Shown in pieces: positions 54,502 through 62,760 of a stretch of DNA of 64,000 nucleotides. This DNA comes from an uncultured Eubacterium sp. (GTDB lineage: Bacteria > Bacillota > Clostridia > Lachnospirales > Lachnospiraceae), in NCBI GenBank assembly GCA_947384955.1, contig CANDJC010000001.1:62001-126000 (forward strand). The letters are read 5' to 3'. Each line of letters begins with the position of its first letter. Positions within the stretch are counted from its first letter, which is position 1. Below the pieces are notes generated by a model. It had not been told where the DNA came from and ran no database searches. It was given only the letters and a program-made list of their open reading frames with translations. The position numbers and the translations under genes were made by a program.

Positions 54502-55686
54502 TCAGCTATTCTGGAACCGAATACAGCGAACCATCTCCTCCAGCCGCTGTTCCAGACGGTGCAGCTTCTTCGCCTTTTCAAACCCATTCTGTGCAATCTG
54601 CTTACGTTCCTCTTCATGCGCAAGATAGTATTCGCATTTCTCAATCAGTTCTTCTTCGCTTGAGTAAGTTTCCAAATCCGTGCCAATTTCAAAATATTCC
54701 GGTATCTCGCTCTGATAATTAGTCATCACAAATCCCCCGCAGGCGAGAATATCCCAGATACGCAGAGGCAGGGCAGATTTAATAGACTTTGCGGTCATAT
54801 TCAGATTAATTCTGCTAAGGCGGAAAATCTTCGGCATTTCAGAATAAGTACGTGCAAGACCCTTATTATGAATCCGCGGCAGGCCGGACGTATCGCTTCC
54901 GGTATAAAGGCTGACGGTAAAACGCTCTGACAGTGCCTGAAGCAGTCGCAGCCGTTCCTGTTCTGTGACCTTTGTGCCGATATAAAGGTCTGCAACAACA
55001 GCCTGTTCATTCTGTTCATATTTTTCAGGAAACTGATAAAATCCCGGAAGATATTTTTTGAATTCCGCAGCCAGTTCTCTGCTGATAAGCTCCCGCAGAA
55101 AATTATACCCGTAGACTTTCAGCTGCGCTTCGATGATGCCGTCCAGATACCCGCGCAGATAATCCGGGGGATTTTTCAGCTTGTTATAAGGACATTTTTC
55201 CGTATACAAAGAAGCCACAAACGAAATATCGCTGCCATATTTTGCCCGGTCGCTATCTGTAATGGTATCGCAGACAGCGGACATGCCTGTGACATCGGCA
55301 GCAAGCGGCAGATGAAAAATACAGTCTGGATTTTTCGGAGCAAACTCGCGGTACAGTTCATAATCAAATAAGAAAATACGGTTCCAGGGACGGCGGATAG
55401 CATCCGAATATAATTCCAGTACAGGGCTGTCCACAATCCAGCATGCATAAGGTGTTTTGAAAATACTGCATACTTCAGCCAGTACCGGAAAGAAATTAAT
55501 GCTGAATACAAAATCATATCGTGCTGCCTTCAGCGGTTCGCTGACCAGGAGCAGCTGTTCTTTCGGAGTGAGATTTTTATTTTCCATTTCTTCTGTGATT
55601 TCGGTAATCTGATAACCGAGTTTGTTCCAGACAGAGAGAATGGATAATTCGCAGATACTGTTATAGCGGTAAAATAAAATATTCAT
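54502..55686 (-). CDS. CgeB/DUF3880-type glycosyltransferase
   Basis: A 394-residue GT-B-like enzyme. 'MNILFYRYNSICELSIL' opens it; 'DFVFSINFFPVLAEVC' and 'YACWIVDSPVLELY' are DUF3880 features. The C-terminal donor domain has 'RINLNMTAKSIKSALPLRIWD' in part and 'ILACGGFVMTNYQSEIPEYF'. A paralog sits at 58084. Such enzymes often flank flagellin genes in Clostridia, and this one directly follows the flagellin-like gene, pointing to flagellin glycosylation. Confidence 0.82.
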   Translation of the reverse strand: MNILFYRYNSICELSILSVWNKLGYQITEITEEMENKNLTPKEQLLLVSEPLKAARYDFVFSINFFPVLAEVCSIFKTPYACWIVDSPVLELYSDAIRRPWNRIFLFDYELYREFAPKNPDCIFHLPLAADVTGMSAVCDTITDSDRAKYGSDISFVASLYTEKCPYNKLKNPPDYLRGYLDGIIEAQLKVYGYNFLRELISRELAAEFKKYLPGFYQFPEKYEQNEQAVVADLYIGTKVTEQERLRLLQALSERFTVSLYTGSDTSGLPRIHNKGLARTYSEMPKIFRLSRINLNMTAKSIKSALPLRIWDILACGGFVMTNYQSEIPEYFEIGTDLETYSSEEELIEKCEYYLAHEEERKQIAQNGFEKAKKLHRLEQRLEEMVRCIRFQNS

Positions 55687-55749
55687 ATAATCATCCTTTG
55701 AGGCAGTTAATTTTTCACAGAACCCGGTCTGATAAATATGTGCACAAGG

Positions 55750-55855
55750 AAAGCTGCTGCGTCAGGCTGTGTCTGGCGCAGACATAGCCGGTGCAGCAGC
55801 TTTTGCGAAATCTGGCGCTGCGGCTGTTGTGTACAGAGCTGACAGCGCCAGATTT
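55750..55855. terminator. Tandem inverted repeats between flagellin and glycosyltransferase genes
   Basis: Two perfect inverted repeats lie side by side: 11-bp arms at 55750-55760/55793-55803 and 13-bp arms at 55808-55820/55843-55855. Both have short T runs on each side. They would terminate the flagellin transcript or buffer it from the gene downstream. Confidence 0.6.
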
Positions 55856-55888
55856 TCACTTAGCTGTTAATTTTTGGGTAAGAGTGGA

Positions 55889-56665
55889 TTAAGTCCAAAA
55901 GTTCTGCATTTTTCGTGCTTCATCCTGCATTTTTCGTTTCTGCATCATGATAGAATACGTCTGCAGCGTTTTTTGCTTATTTAATTCAATCGCAGCTTTG
56001 CCATAATCAGTATCAGCAATCCGGCTTCTTGCAGCGCTTGCATTATACGATGCGTAAGAATTAAAGTTAATTGCATGATCCAGCCGGTTTGACTGTGCGC
56101 CGCCCTGGCTGCGGATGCTGCTGACTTTGTTTAAAGCGTTGTCAATTGTACGCAGGTCAAAATTTTTTGTAACATCAAAATCTGCGATTCCCAATGCTTT
56201 TAATGTAGAATCAGAATTATTCTGAATGGTAAAGGAATTGCCGTTTCCATCGGATGCAATCTGAAAACCGCCGCTGCGGCTTCCATCTAACAGGTTCATC
56301 CTGTTGTACTGCGTCTGCGATGCAATATCGGTAATGCCCTGTTTCATCTGATTAATTTCATCCTGAATACCCTGCAAATCATCATCCGTCATCAGTGCGC
56401 TGTTGGAAGCCTGAAGCGAAAGCTCACGGATTCTTTGCAGGTAATCTGTTACACCGCTTAACGCTGCATCGGAAATGTTTAAAAGGTCCTTGCCGGACCG
56501 GAGGTTATTGGCAGATGTGTTGTAGCCGGTTACCTGTGTTTTCTGCTTTTCGGAAATAGCAAGCCCGGCTGCATCCTTGGAAGCAGACGTCAGTCTGTTG
56601 CCGCTGGCAATCTGTCCGTAAAGGGAATACGGCGATACGCCGCTGATACCAGAGATACCGCTCAT
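55889..56665 (-). CDS. Short atypical flagellin
   Basis: A 258-residue flagellin-family protein. 'ASGNRLTSASKDAAGLAISE' and 'QLLLNISDAALS'-like stretches ('GKDLLNISDAALSGVTDYL', 'RIRELSLQASN') form the conserved N-terminal coiled region, with 'TQYNRMNLLDGS'. The C-terminus 'SRIADTDYGKAAIELNKQ' begins like flagellin but ends in 'DEARKMQNFWT' instead of the usual Gln/Leu-rich tail. Missing most of the central variable domain, it may be a minor filament or capping-type subunit. AGAAAGGAGTG precedes the ATG. Its place between glycosyltransferase genes suggests it is modified. Confidence 0.85.
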   Translation of the reverse strand: MSGISGISGVSPYSLYGQIASGNRLTSASKDAAGLAISEKQKTQVTGYNTSANNLRSGKDLLNISDAALSGVTDYLQRIRELSLQASNSALMTDDDLQGIQDEINQMKQGITDIASQTQYNRMNLLDGSRSGGFQIASDGNGNSFTIQNNSDSTLKALGIADFDVTKNFDLRTIDNALNKVSSIRSQGGAQSNRLDHAINFNSYASYNASAARSRIADTDYGKAAIELNKQKTLQTYSIMMQKRKMQDEARKMQNFWT

Positions 56666-56712
56666 AAAATCACTCCTTTCTTTCTTAAAAAAGACAATAA
56701 TCTTCTATAAAT

Positions 56713-56741
56713 AACATATCGCGAAAGCAGCGGTTTGTCAA
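56713..56741 (-). promoter_or_regulatory. Promoter of the flagellin-like gene
   Basis: On the minus strand TTGACA (56741-56736) and TATGTT (56718-56713) are 17 bases apart. The overlapping GCGATAT resembles the -10 of motility sigma factors, but no good matching -35 is seen, so sigma-A is the safer call. Confidence 0.5.
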
Positions 56742-56900
56742 ACATAAAATGAATAATTTGCCGTCCCTGTTTATTAATGAAATTCTGCAAGCTGAACGAT
56801 ATATGAAATGAGAGAATTATGGAATGAAAGAATAATGAAATAAGACAATAATGAAATGAAAAAATTATGAAATGAAAGGAAAATATGGCAGGAGGGTGAC

Positions 56901-58070
56901 ATGGCGAGATATCTGCTGTTTCGGGGACTGATTGACACATTAGATTTGTATACAGATGAATTTGCAAAAATATTTCGGGCGCAGGGGGCGGACTGTCTTG
57001 TGCTGGATGCCGGGCGCATGGAGGAAGAGATGGTGCGGCTGAAGGCATTTCTGCTCCGGCCGGTAACGGCAGCTGTTTCCTTTAACAATATCGGGCTGCA
57101 TCTGGAGCTGGAAGACGGGCAGAATATATGGGATGCTTTTCAGATTCCGTTTTGGAATATTTTAATGGACCATCCGTTTCATTATAAAAAGGCGCTGGAT
57201 ACGGCGCCGGAGCAGACGGTTCTTTTGTGCATGGATAAGAATCATCTGGAATACGTGGCAAGGTTTTTCCCGCATATCAAAAAGACAGAATTTTTCCCGC
57301 ATGCAGGTATTTCGGTGCGAAAGAAGGAAGACATTCTGCCGCTTGGGGAACGGAAGATAGACGTGCTGTATGCGGGCGGGCTGTCCAGATATGCTGCTGA
57401 GGGCCTGATTCCGGACCTCGGTAAATTTATGGATTTTGATGCGTTTGCACTTGTAAAACGCGCACTGGAAAGGCTTATTCAGGAGCCGGACAGTACGACA
57501 GAGCAGGTGATAGAGCAGTGTTTAAACCAGATGCAGCCGGTGTATGATGATAAGAGACTGGGGGAAATCATTTCAGGACTGCGTTTTGTGGATTCTTTTG
57601 CAGTATCTTTTTACCGGGAGCAGATGGTGCGGATTCTGGCTGAAAGCGGAATTACGGTAACTGTGTTTGGAGCAGGCTGGGAGAGGTGCGGCTGGGAGCA
57701 TCCGAATTTTATATATGCCGGAGAAATACCGCCGCGTCAGATTTTAGAATTAATGAACCAGAGTAAAGTGGTTTTGAATACCATGACCTGGTTTAAGCGA
57801 GGGGCGCATGACAGGATTTTTAATGGAATGCTTGCCGGGGCAGCAGTCGTAACGGATACCTCGCAGTATTTACAGGAGCATTTTAAGGATGCCAGGGAGC
57901 TTCGCGTGTTTTCCCTGAAAGAGATGCATGCTCTGGCAGACATTGTAAAAGAACTGTTAGCGGATATCGAAGGGGCACAGCAGATGGCTGACTGTGGATA
58001 TCAGGAAAGCCTGGCGCACCATATGTGGAAAAACAGAATAGACGCGCTGACAGCCGGACAAAAATCTTAG
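56901..58070 (+). CDS. CgeB-like glycosyltransferase
   Basis: A 389-residue protein with GGAGGGTGAC before its ATG. 'LYAGGLSRYAAEGLIPDL' and 'TVFGAGWERCGWEHPNFIYAG' are followed by 'PRQILELMNQSKVVLNTM' and 'IFNGMLAGAAVVTDTSQYL', the usual CgeB-type donor domain in the last 150 residues. 'LMDHPFHYKKALD' in the N-terminal half resembles enzymes seen in motility loci. It diverges from the flagellin-like gene; the adjoining upstream region has runs of near-identical GAAATGA repeats. Confidence 0.72.
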   Translation: MARYLLFRGLIDTLDLYTDEFAKIFRAQGADCLVLDAGRMEEEMVRLKAFLLRPVTAAVSFNNIGLHLELEDGQNIWDAFQIPFWNILMDHPFHYKKALDTAPEQTVLLCMDKNHLEYVARFFPHIKKTEFFPHAGISVRKKEDILPLGERKIDVLYAGGLSRYAAEGLIPDLGKFMDFDAFALVKRALERLIQEPDSTTEQVIEQCLNQMQPVYDDKRLGEIISGLRFVDSFAVSFYREQMVRILAESGITVTVFGAGWERCGWEHPNFIYAGEIPPRQILELMNQSKVVLNTMTWFKRGAHDRIFNGMLAGAAVVTDTSQYLQEHFKDARELRVFSLKEMHALADIVKELLADIEGAQQMADCGYQESLAHHMWKNRIDALTAGQKS

Positions 58071-58083
58071 GAGGACATATTTC

Positions 58084-59265
58084 GTGAAAATTCGACACAG
58101 GCAGATTTTAATCTATAAATGGAAAGCCTATAATTATCTGGACGTGTACCAGACCTTCGTATCCATGGGCTTTCAGGCAGATGTTATCGAGCAGCATCTG
58201 CCGTCATATGACGAAGATGAAGCATTTTCAAAGCGTCTGGCAAAGCTGCTGGAACAGAAAGATTATGATTTTATATTTACAATTAATTATTTTGGCGTAA
58301 TTTCGGATACTTGTGAAAAGGCGGGAGTGCCATATGTTTCCTGGTCCTGTGACAGCCCGCTGATAAGCATGTATCATGAATCGGTGTACAACGACTGCAA
58401 CTACATTTTCCTGTTTGATAAAAGCAGTTATATGTTTTTTAAGGCAATGGGAGCGGCACATATCTGGCATCTTCCGCTGGCTGTTGATACAGGACGTATT
58501 GGTCATATTCTGGCTCAGGCAGACGATTTAAAATTATATCAAAATGAAATTTCTCTTGTTGGAAGCCTGTATGAGCGTAATACATATGACAGGATTTTGC
58601 CGACACTTCCTCAGTATCTGAGGGGGTATTTTGACTGTGCGATTGAAGCGCAGATGAATATCAGCGGAGGGAATCTTATTGAGACATTACTGACAGATGA
58701 CATCTGCCGGGAACTGTCACAGTATTATCATCTTGAAAAGACAAAACGGTCATTTTCGGACCTGAGGCTGATTTTTGCGACAACTGTGCTGGGGCTGAAA
58801 GTGGCAAAGGAACAGAGGCGGACCTGTCTTTTGGAACTGGCTAAAAAACATCAGGTTTCCATTTATACAAACAGCAGCACGCAGGACCTGCTGCGGGTAG
58901 ATTACCGGGGCTCGGTAGATTACTGGACACAGATGCCAAAGGTATTTCATGAAAGCCGCATTAATCTGAATCTGACAATACCAAATATTAAGACAGGCAT
59001 TCCGCTGAGAGTATGGGATGTGCTCGGCGCGGGCGGATTTTTGATGACAAACTACCAGCCGGAACTGGAGCTGTACTTTGAGCCGGACAGAGATATTGTC
59101 ATATTTGAGAATAAGCAGGAGCTGGTAAAAAAAGCAGCTTATTACCTGGAACATGATGATGAGCGGAAAAAAATAGCTGAAAATGGCCATGAAAAAGTAA
59201 AGCAGTTCCACAGCTATAAACAGCGCATGGCAGAAATGATGGAACTGCTGGAAAGCGGAGAATGA
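58084..59265 (+). CDS. CgeB/DUF3880-type glycosyltransferase
   Basis: A 393-residue paralog of the gene at 54502, encoded on the opposite side of the flagellin-like gene. GTG start after GGAGGAC. 'DFIFTINYFGVISDTC' and 'YVSWSCDSPLISMY' match 'DFVFSINFFPVLAEVC' and 'YACWIVDSPVLELY'. The C-terminus has 'SRINLNLTIPNIKTGIPL', 'WDVLGAGGFLMTNYQPEL' and 'HDDERKKIAENGHEKV'. It ends in no clear terminator. Two such genes bracketing flagellin support its glycosylation. Confidence 0.82.
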   Translation: MKIRHRQILIYKWKAYNYLDVYQTFVSMGFQADVIEQHLPSYDEDEAFSKRLAKLLEQKDYDFIFTINYFGVISDTCEKAGVPYVSWSCDSPLISMYHESVYNDCNYIFLFDKSSYMFFKAMGAAHIWHLPLAVDTGRIGHILAQADDLKLYQNEISLVGSLYERNTYDRILPTLPQYLRGYFDCAIEAQMNISGGNLIETLLTDDICRELSQYYHLEKTKRSFSDLRLIFATTVLGLKVAKEQRRTCLLELAKKHQVSIYTNSSTQDLLRVDYRGSVDYWTQMPKVFHESRINLNLTIPNIKTGIPLRVWDVLGAGGFLMTNYQPELELYFEPDRDIVIFENKQELVKKAAYYLEHDDERKKIAENGHEKVKQFHSYKQRMAEMMELLESGE

Positions 59266-59290
59266 AAACGCAGCAAGGCATTCATTTTCT

Positions 59291-59713
59291 TTAAAGAAGA
59301 CTTAATATTTCTTCTTCGCTTGTAGCTGTTACCCTTGCTATCGTAGCGGTTGGTATGCCGCAGGTATGCAGATTTCGGATTGTCTGGTCCATCTGCTTTT
59401 TCTGCCGGGCAATTGTATTTAGAAGCGTACATAAATAGTCTTCCATTGTTACAGAAGCCGGATAAATCTGCCCCATGACTTTTGAAGTTATGGCAGAATT
59501 TTCCGCTGGTGCGGATGTATCAGGTCCGGACAGCCCCAGCAGCGTGTCAGCGGAAACGTCTAACATCTGACAGAGCCTGACTATGGAATCTTCGGATAAT
59601 GGAACACGCCCGGTTTCATATTTTGAAACTGCCGCCGGTTTAATCCCGAGTTCATTTGCGATATCTGCCTGGGATATATTTCGTTCTTTTCGCAGAGCTT
59701 TTAACTGGTTCAT
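59291..59713 (-). CDS. XRE-family helix-turn-helix regulator
   Basis: A 140-residue protein; ATG 59713 has AAAGGA nine bases upstream, though the frame is open to 59731. Residues 1-60 form an HTH_3 domain ('LRKERNISQADIANELGIKP', 'VSKYETGRVPLSED', 'MLDVSADTLLGLSG'). The rest is helical and may multimerise. It faces away from the coiled-coil gene and converges with the glycosyltransferase gene at 58084. Its targets are unknown; control of the local genes is possible. Confidence 0.82.
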   Translation of the reverse strand: MNQLKALRKERNISQADIANELGIKPAAVSKYETGRVPLSEDSIVRLCQMLDVSADTLLGLSGPDTSAPAENSAITSKVMGQIYPASVTMEDYLCTLLNTIARQKKQMDQTIRNLHTCGIPTATIARVTATSEEEILSLL

Positions 59714-59881
59714 AGTAAAAATTCCTTTCACTGTAAATCTTTATAGGATATGATAGTATAAATAAAATCAGTTGTAAAGCCTGTTTATAAAATATTATTG
59801 GAAATTGTAATGCTTTATGCAGCACCCTGCCTGAACTGTAACAGAGATTTTATACTTGTAATATAATTTTTAATAATCCAA

Positions 59882-59910
59882 TAGACTTTTTTTGTCTGAT
59901 GTGCTATACT
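59882..59910 (+). promoter_or_regulatory. Promoter of the coiled-coil gene
   Basis: TAGACT at 59882-59887 and TATACT at 59905-59910, 17-base spacer, about 40 bases before the coding sequence. The same motif occurs at 54107-54135. Confidence 0.55.
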
Positions 59911-59950
59911 TATCAGAAATATAGGACTGACTCAAAAGGAGGATGATTAA

Positions 59951-60475
59951 ATGACAGATCATGAATTACTGCTGGTTATCAGCAGACAGCTGGAAACAAC
60001 GAACAGCCGCTTTGACAAAGTGGACGAGCGCCTTGATAAAATGGACGAGCGCTTTGACAAAATAGAGGTCCGCCTCGATAAAATAGAGGTTCGTCTGGAT
60101 GCAATGGACGAACGTTTTGATAAAATAGAAGGCCGTCTCGACAAAATAGAAGGCCGTCTCGACAAAATAGAAGACCGTCTCGACAAAGTAGAAGACCGTC
60201 TCGACAAAGTAGAAGGCCGTCTCGACAAAGTGGAAGGCCGTCTCGGCAAAGTAGAAAGCCGTCTCGACAAAATAGAAGTCCGCCTTGACAAAGCAGAGAA
60301 TACGTTAGACATCCTGAAATTTAATCAGGAACATATGGCGGATAAGCTGAAAGGCATTGAAGTAACAATGAATTATAATTATTACAATTTAGACAGCAGA
60401 GTCAAAAAATTACAGGAAGATATGGATACAGTTGTACAAGTATTAAAAATACATAAACTGATACCTGTTGCATAG
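59951..60475 (+). CDS. Heptad-repeat coiled-coil protein
   Basis: A 174-residue protein with AAAGGAGG before the ATG. Residues 23-120 are fourteen consecutive heptads of the form K-[IVM]-[ED]-x-R-[LF]-D, which would give a long parallel coiled coil with highly charged flanks. The C-terminus (about 125-174) is less regular. No catalytic or binding domain is recognised. Similar short repeat proteins occur in Firmicutes, some as phage or tail-like structural pieces. The repeat is also a DNA repeat, so length may vary between strains. Confidence 0.75.
   Translation: MTDHELLLVISRQLETTNSRFDKVDERLDKMDERFDKIEVRLDKIEVRLDAMDERFDKIEGRLDKIEGRLDKIEDRLDKVEDRLDKVEGRLDKVEGRLGKVESRLDKIEVRLDKAENTLDILKFNQEHMADKLKGIEVTMNYNYYNLDSRVKKLQEDMDTVVQVLKIHKLIPVA
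60017..60310 (+). repeat. 21-bp tandem repeats in the coiled-coil gene
   Basis: Fourteen 21-bp units encode the heptads. The middle units are almost identical at the base level (CGTCTCGACAAA repeated), so unit number can change by recombination or slippage without loss of frame. Confidence 0.8.
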
Positions 60476-60575
60476 CCGGACTCTCCTGCATATAACATCT
60501 AAATATGATAAAAACAGAACGAATGATAAAACAATAGGGAAAAACCAATGACAAATCATAATTTCTTATCCAGAC

Positions 60576-60627
60576 AAAGCGCAGAGTCCGTCAGCGTCAG
60601 GCATTCAGAGGGACTTTGTGCTTTCTT
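60576..60627 (+). terminator. Terminator after the coiled-coil gene
   Basis: AAAGCGCAGAGTCC at 60576-60589 pairs with GGACTTTGTGCTTT at 60611-60624 through two G-U pairs, with a T-rich tail. It lies in the 60476-60790 gap between convergent genes. Confidence 0.5.
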
Positions 60628-60660
60628 CATGCATCTGACAAAACCCATTGCATTTGAGAA

Positions 60661-60739
60661 GGCAGACAGTGAACAGATAAAAAACCACGGCATCCGAAAG
60701 GCAGACAGTGAACAGATAAAAAAACCATGGCATCTGAGA
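60661..60739. repeat. Direct repeats of 39-40 bp
   Basis: GGCAGACAGTGAACAGATAA begins two copies, at 60661-60699 and 60700-60739, each continuing into a CCAYGGCATC stretch. A partial third copy of the latter part lies at 60641-60660. Noncoding as far as I can tell. Confidence 0.75.
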
Positions 60740-60790
60740 ATCAGCAGTTTCAGACACCACAGTTCATACAAAAATATAATATTTTTTTCA

Positions 60791-62098
60791 TTAACATATC
60801 CGATCCACCATCATCCCGGCATACACTGAAGAAATATAAGGACATAAAAAATTCTTAGAAGCATTTGGATTTTTATATGTCACAAGCACCTTGTTCACAT
60901 AATTCATAGGGTCTAAAGAGGCTTCATCGGCTTTCCTTCCGACTGCATCTTTAAAGCGGTTTAAAACATCAATGTTCTGGTCTGCGTTTTCTGAAACAAC
61001 AGACTGTGTAAGCTTTGTCCGGTCAACAGAAATCATGCCTTTTTTTGAAACAGACAGGCCTAGCGGATTTAAAGCTGAAGAATAAGTTTTTGCAATACTT
61101 CCCATATCCTTTAACAGCTTTTCGTTAGACAGCTGCGGCTCAGAATGATTTTCAGCAACTCTTAAAATAGAATTAAACGAATTAACCAGCGACTGGATAT
61201 CATCGGTAACTGCTTCAGAACCCGGTTTGAATCCGATTTTAACAGGTTCGTTTTTTGGCGTAACGTCATGAAGCTCTACTGCGAAAGTATTGTTAATCGT
61301 AAATGTGTTGGAATAAGAGCTGTGCTTTACACCGTTTAATAAAAACGAGGAATTTTCTGCAGCGGCGGCAACAGCGTCGATTCCAAGAGTCTTCATGGCC
61401 TGCTTTGAATCCGGGTCTGCATTTGCGACAATCCGAAACAGCGATGATTCTTTAGGGCCGAGCCCGGTCTGGTTTGATTCCAGGCGAAGCGCGGACATAT
61501 CCTGAGAACCGTTCAGGATATCTGCTTTTAAACCGATGTGTGCATTATTTACAAGCCGGGAAAGCTTGCGCAGTACATCTTCGTTGGTATCTCCCACGTT
61601 GATATTGTACTGAAATTCATAAGAATTTGAATTCAGATTCAAATCAAAAGAATAGCTGCCTGGCAGGAAATCATATGCATCGCGTTTTAAAAAGCTGCCT
61701 ATGTTTGTCTGCGGAGAAGCCAGCTGCTGTACTTCGATTTCAAAACCTTCACTGGCAGTCATAGCAGAACTGTCACCGGTGTATTCTGCCGTTACAGAGT
61801 CAGGATTGCTGGATGTGGCGATTTTTTTATGAAAAGCCGCACCGATTCCTTCATCGGTTTCTGAAAATGAAGCAACGATGTTTTTAATGCTTCTCGCATT
61901 TTCCTTAATATCAATTGCAAATTTCTGAACATCCCCAGAGATTTTAATTTTGTACAGAGGAGACTGTTTGTTCAGAAGTTTAATTTTGTTGACAGTTTTA
62001 CGTAAGTCTTCTTTCCTATGAGAATCATAACGGGATACCTGTCTGGAACCATAAGTTGTTAAATAATAGTCATAGGCAGAGCCAATTAAAGATGCCAT
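60791..62098 (-). CDS. fliD: FliD-like flagellar cap protein, short form
   Basis: A 435-residue protein. ATG 62098 follows AAGGAGGGG; the frame is open further up, but that part has no coding character. Pattern of FliD N- and middle domains: 'FEIEVQQLASPQTNIGSF', 'NINVGDTNEDVLRKLSRLVN', 'LRLESNQTGLG' and a C-terminal part with 'DIQSLVNSFNSILRVA' and 'KGMISVDRTKL'. The usual opening GL-x-SGLD is absent, and the protein is shorter than many FliD proteins. It caps the filament or acts as a variant cap. A sigma-28-like promoter lies upstream. Confidence 0.68.
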   Translation of the reverse strand: MASLIGSAYDYYLTTYGSRQVSRYDSHRKEDLRKTVNKIKLLNKQSPLYKIKISGDVQKFAIDIKENARSIKNIVASFSETDEGIGAAFHKKIATSSNPDSVTAEYTGDSSAMTASEGFEIEVQQLASPQTNIGSFLKRDAYDFLPGSYSFDLNLNSNSYEFQYNINVGDTNEDVLRKLSRLVNNAHIGLKADILNGSQDMSALRLESNQTGLGPKESSLFRIVANADPDSKQAMKTLGIDAVAAAAENSSFLLNGVKHSSYSNTFTINNTFAVELHDVTPKNEPVKIGFKPGSEAVTDDIQSLVNSFNSILRVAENHSEPQLSNEKLLKDMGSIAKTYSSALNPLGLSVSKKGMISVDRTKLTQSVVSENADQNIDVLNRFKDAVGRKADEASLDPMNYVNKVLVTYKNPNASKNFLCPYISSVYAGMMVDRIC

Positions 62099-62177
62099 AA
62101 AAAAGCCCCTCCTTTCTTCCATGAAATTACAGTAAAACTGCATGGGCATGTAAATCCATTTAACATATTTTAAATAT

Positions 62178-62205
62178 TTATCGGAGAAAATTGCGGTTTC
62201 GTTTA
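62178..62205 (-). promoter_or_regulatory. Sigma-28/SigD-like promoter of the FliD-like gene
   Basis: Read on the minus strand, TAAA (62205-62202) is followed after 17 bases by CCGATAA (62184-62178), close to the flagellar consensus TAAA-N15/16-CCGATAT, and lies 80 bases before the start codon. Confidence 0.5.
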
Positions 62206-62255
62206 TATCTGGTTTACAAGAAAAATAAAATCCCGGGAATTTTTTAAGAAAAAGA

Positions 62256-62284
62256 TTGACGGATGCTAAAAATCGTGCTATTCT
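62256..62284 (+). promoter_or_regulatory. Sigma-A promoter of rpmG-secE-nusG
   Basis: TTGACG at 62256-62261 and TATTCT at 62279-62284, 17-base spacer, 75 bases upstream of rpmG. Confidence 0.72.
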
Positions 62285-62360
62285 AAGTACGCGATGGAAG
62301 TAGGTCTTTTTTTTATGCCTAAAATTAAAGAATGAAAAACATTTAATGGAGGTGGAAGTT

Positions 62361-62510
62361 GTGCGCACTAGAATTACATTGGCATGTACAGAATGCAAGC
62401 AGCGTAATTACAACATGACGAAGGACAAGAAGACTCATCCGGATAGAATGGAAACCAAAAAGTATTGCAGATTCTGCAGAAAGCATACTTTACACAAGGA
62501 AACCAAATAA
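62361..62510 (+). CDS. rpmG: 50S ribosomal protein L33
   Basis: A 49-residue protein with GTG start after GGAGG. '[20 protein letters not shown]' and '[17 protein letters not shown]' are typical L33; the two Cys-x-x-Cys pairs mark the zinc-binding form. It opens the conserved rpmG-secE-nusG order. Confidence 0.95.
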   Translation: MRTRITLACTECKQRNYNMTKDKKTHPDRMETKKYCRFCRKHTLHKETK

Positions 62511-62540
62511 TTCGGATTGAGCAAAGGAAGTGACAAGTAA

Positions 62541-62747
62541 ATGGGAAAAGAAAAAGAAATAGAAACCCAAAAGTCAGGCTGGGTGACTGGCCTTAAGGCC
62601 GAGTTCGCAAAAATTATCTGGCCGACAAAAGAACAGCTTGCCAAAGAGACAACAGCCGTTGTCATAGCGTCAGTCATTTTAGGAGTAATTATTGCTCTGC
62701 TGGATTTTGTAATCCAGTATGGTGTTGATTTCCTGGTCGGTTTATAA
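62541..62747 (+). CDS. secE: Preprotein translocase subunit SecE
   Basis: A 68-residue protein with the short Gram-positive SecE layout: a charged N-terminus, 'GLKAEFAKIIWPTKEQLAKE' before the membrane, and one helix ('AVVIASVILGVIIALLDFVI'). It clamps SecY in the membrane channel. Thirty bases after rpmG and 13 before nusG. Confidence 0.95.
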   Translation: MGKEKEIETQKSGWVTGLKAEFAKIIWPTKEQLAKETTAVVIASVILGVIIALLDFVIQYGVDFLVGL

Positions 62748-62760
62748 GGAGGAGCGATCA

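Noticed and set aside
60017..60310. CRISPR-like regular repeats
   Set aside because: The 21-bp units are directly adjacent with no spacers and lie in frame within a gene; no cas genes are present.
59959..60312. 117-codon minus-strand ORF rich in Ser and Arg
   Set aside because: It is the antisense reading of the 21-bp repeats of the coiled-coil gene.
60548..60829. 93-codon plus-strand ORF after the coiled-coil gene
   Set aside because: It runs through a terminator hairpin and the 39-bp repeats, overlaps the end of the FliD-like gene on the other strand, and has no ribosome site or protein-like composition.
62099..62360. tRNA gene before secE, as in some Firmicutes
   Set aside because: No cloverleaf or CCA-like end could be found between the FliD-like gene and rpmG, nor elsewhere in the window.
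62099..62398. Upstream extension of the FliD-like gene
   Set aside because: The frame is open, but the AAGGAGGGG site and protein similarity begin at 62098, and the extension overlaps the rpmG promoter.
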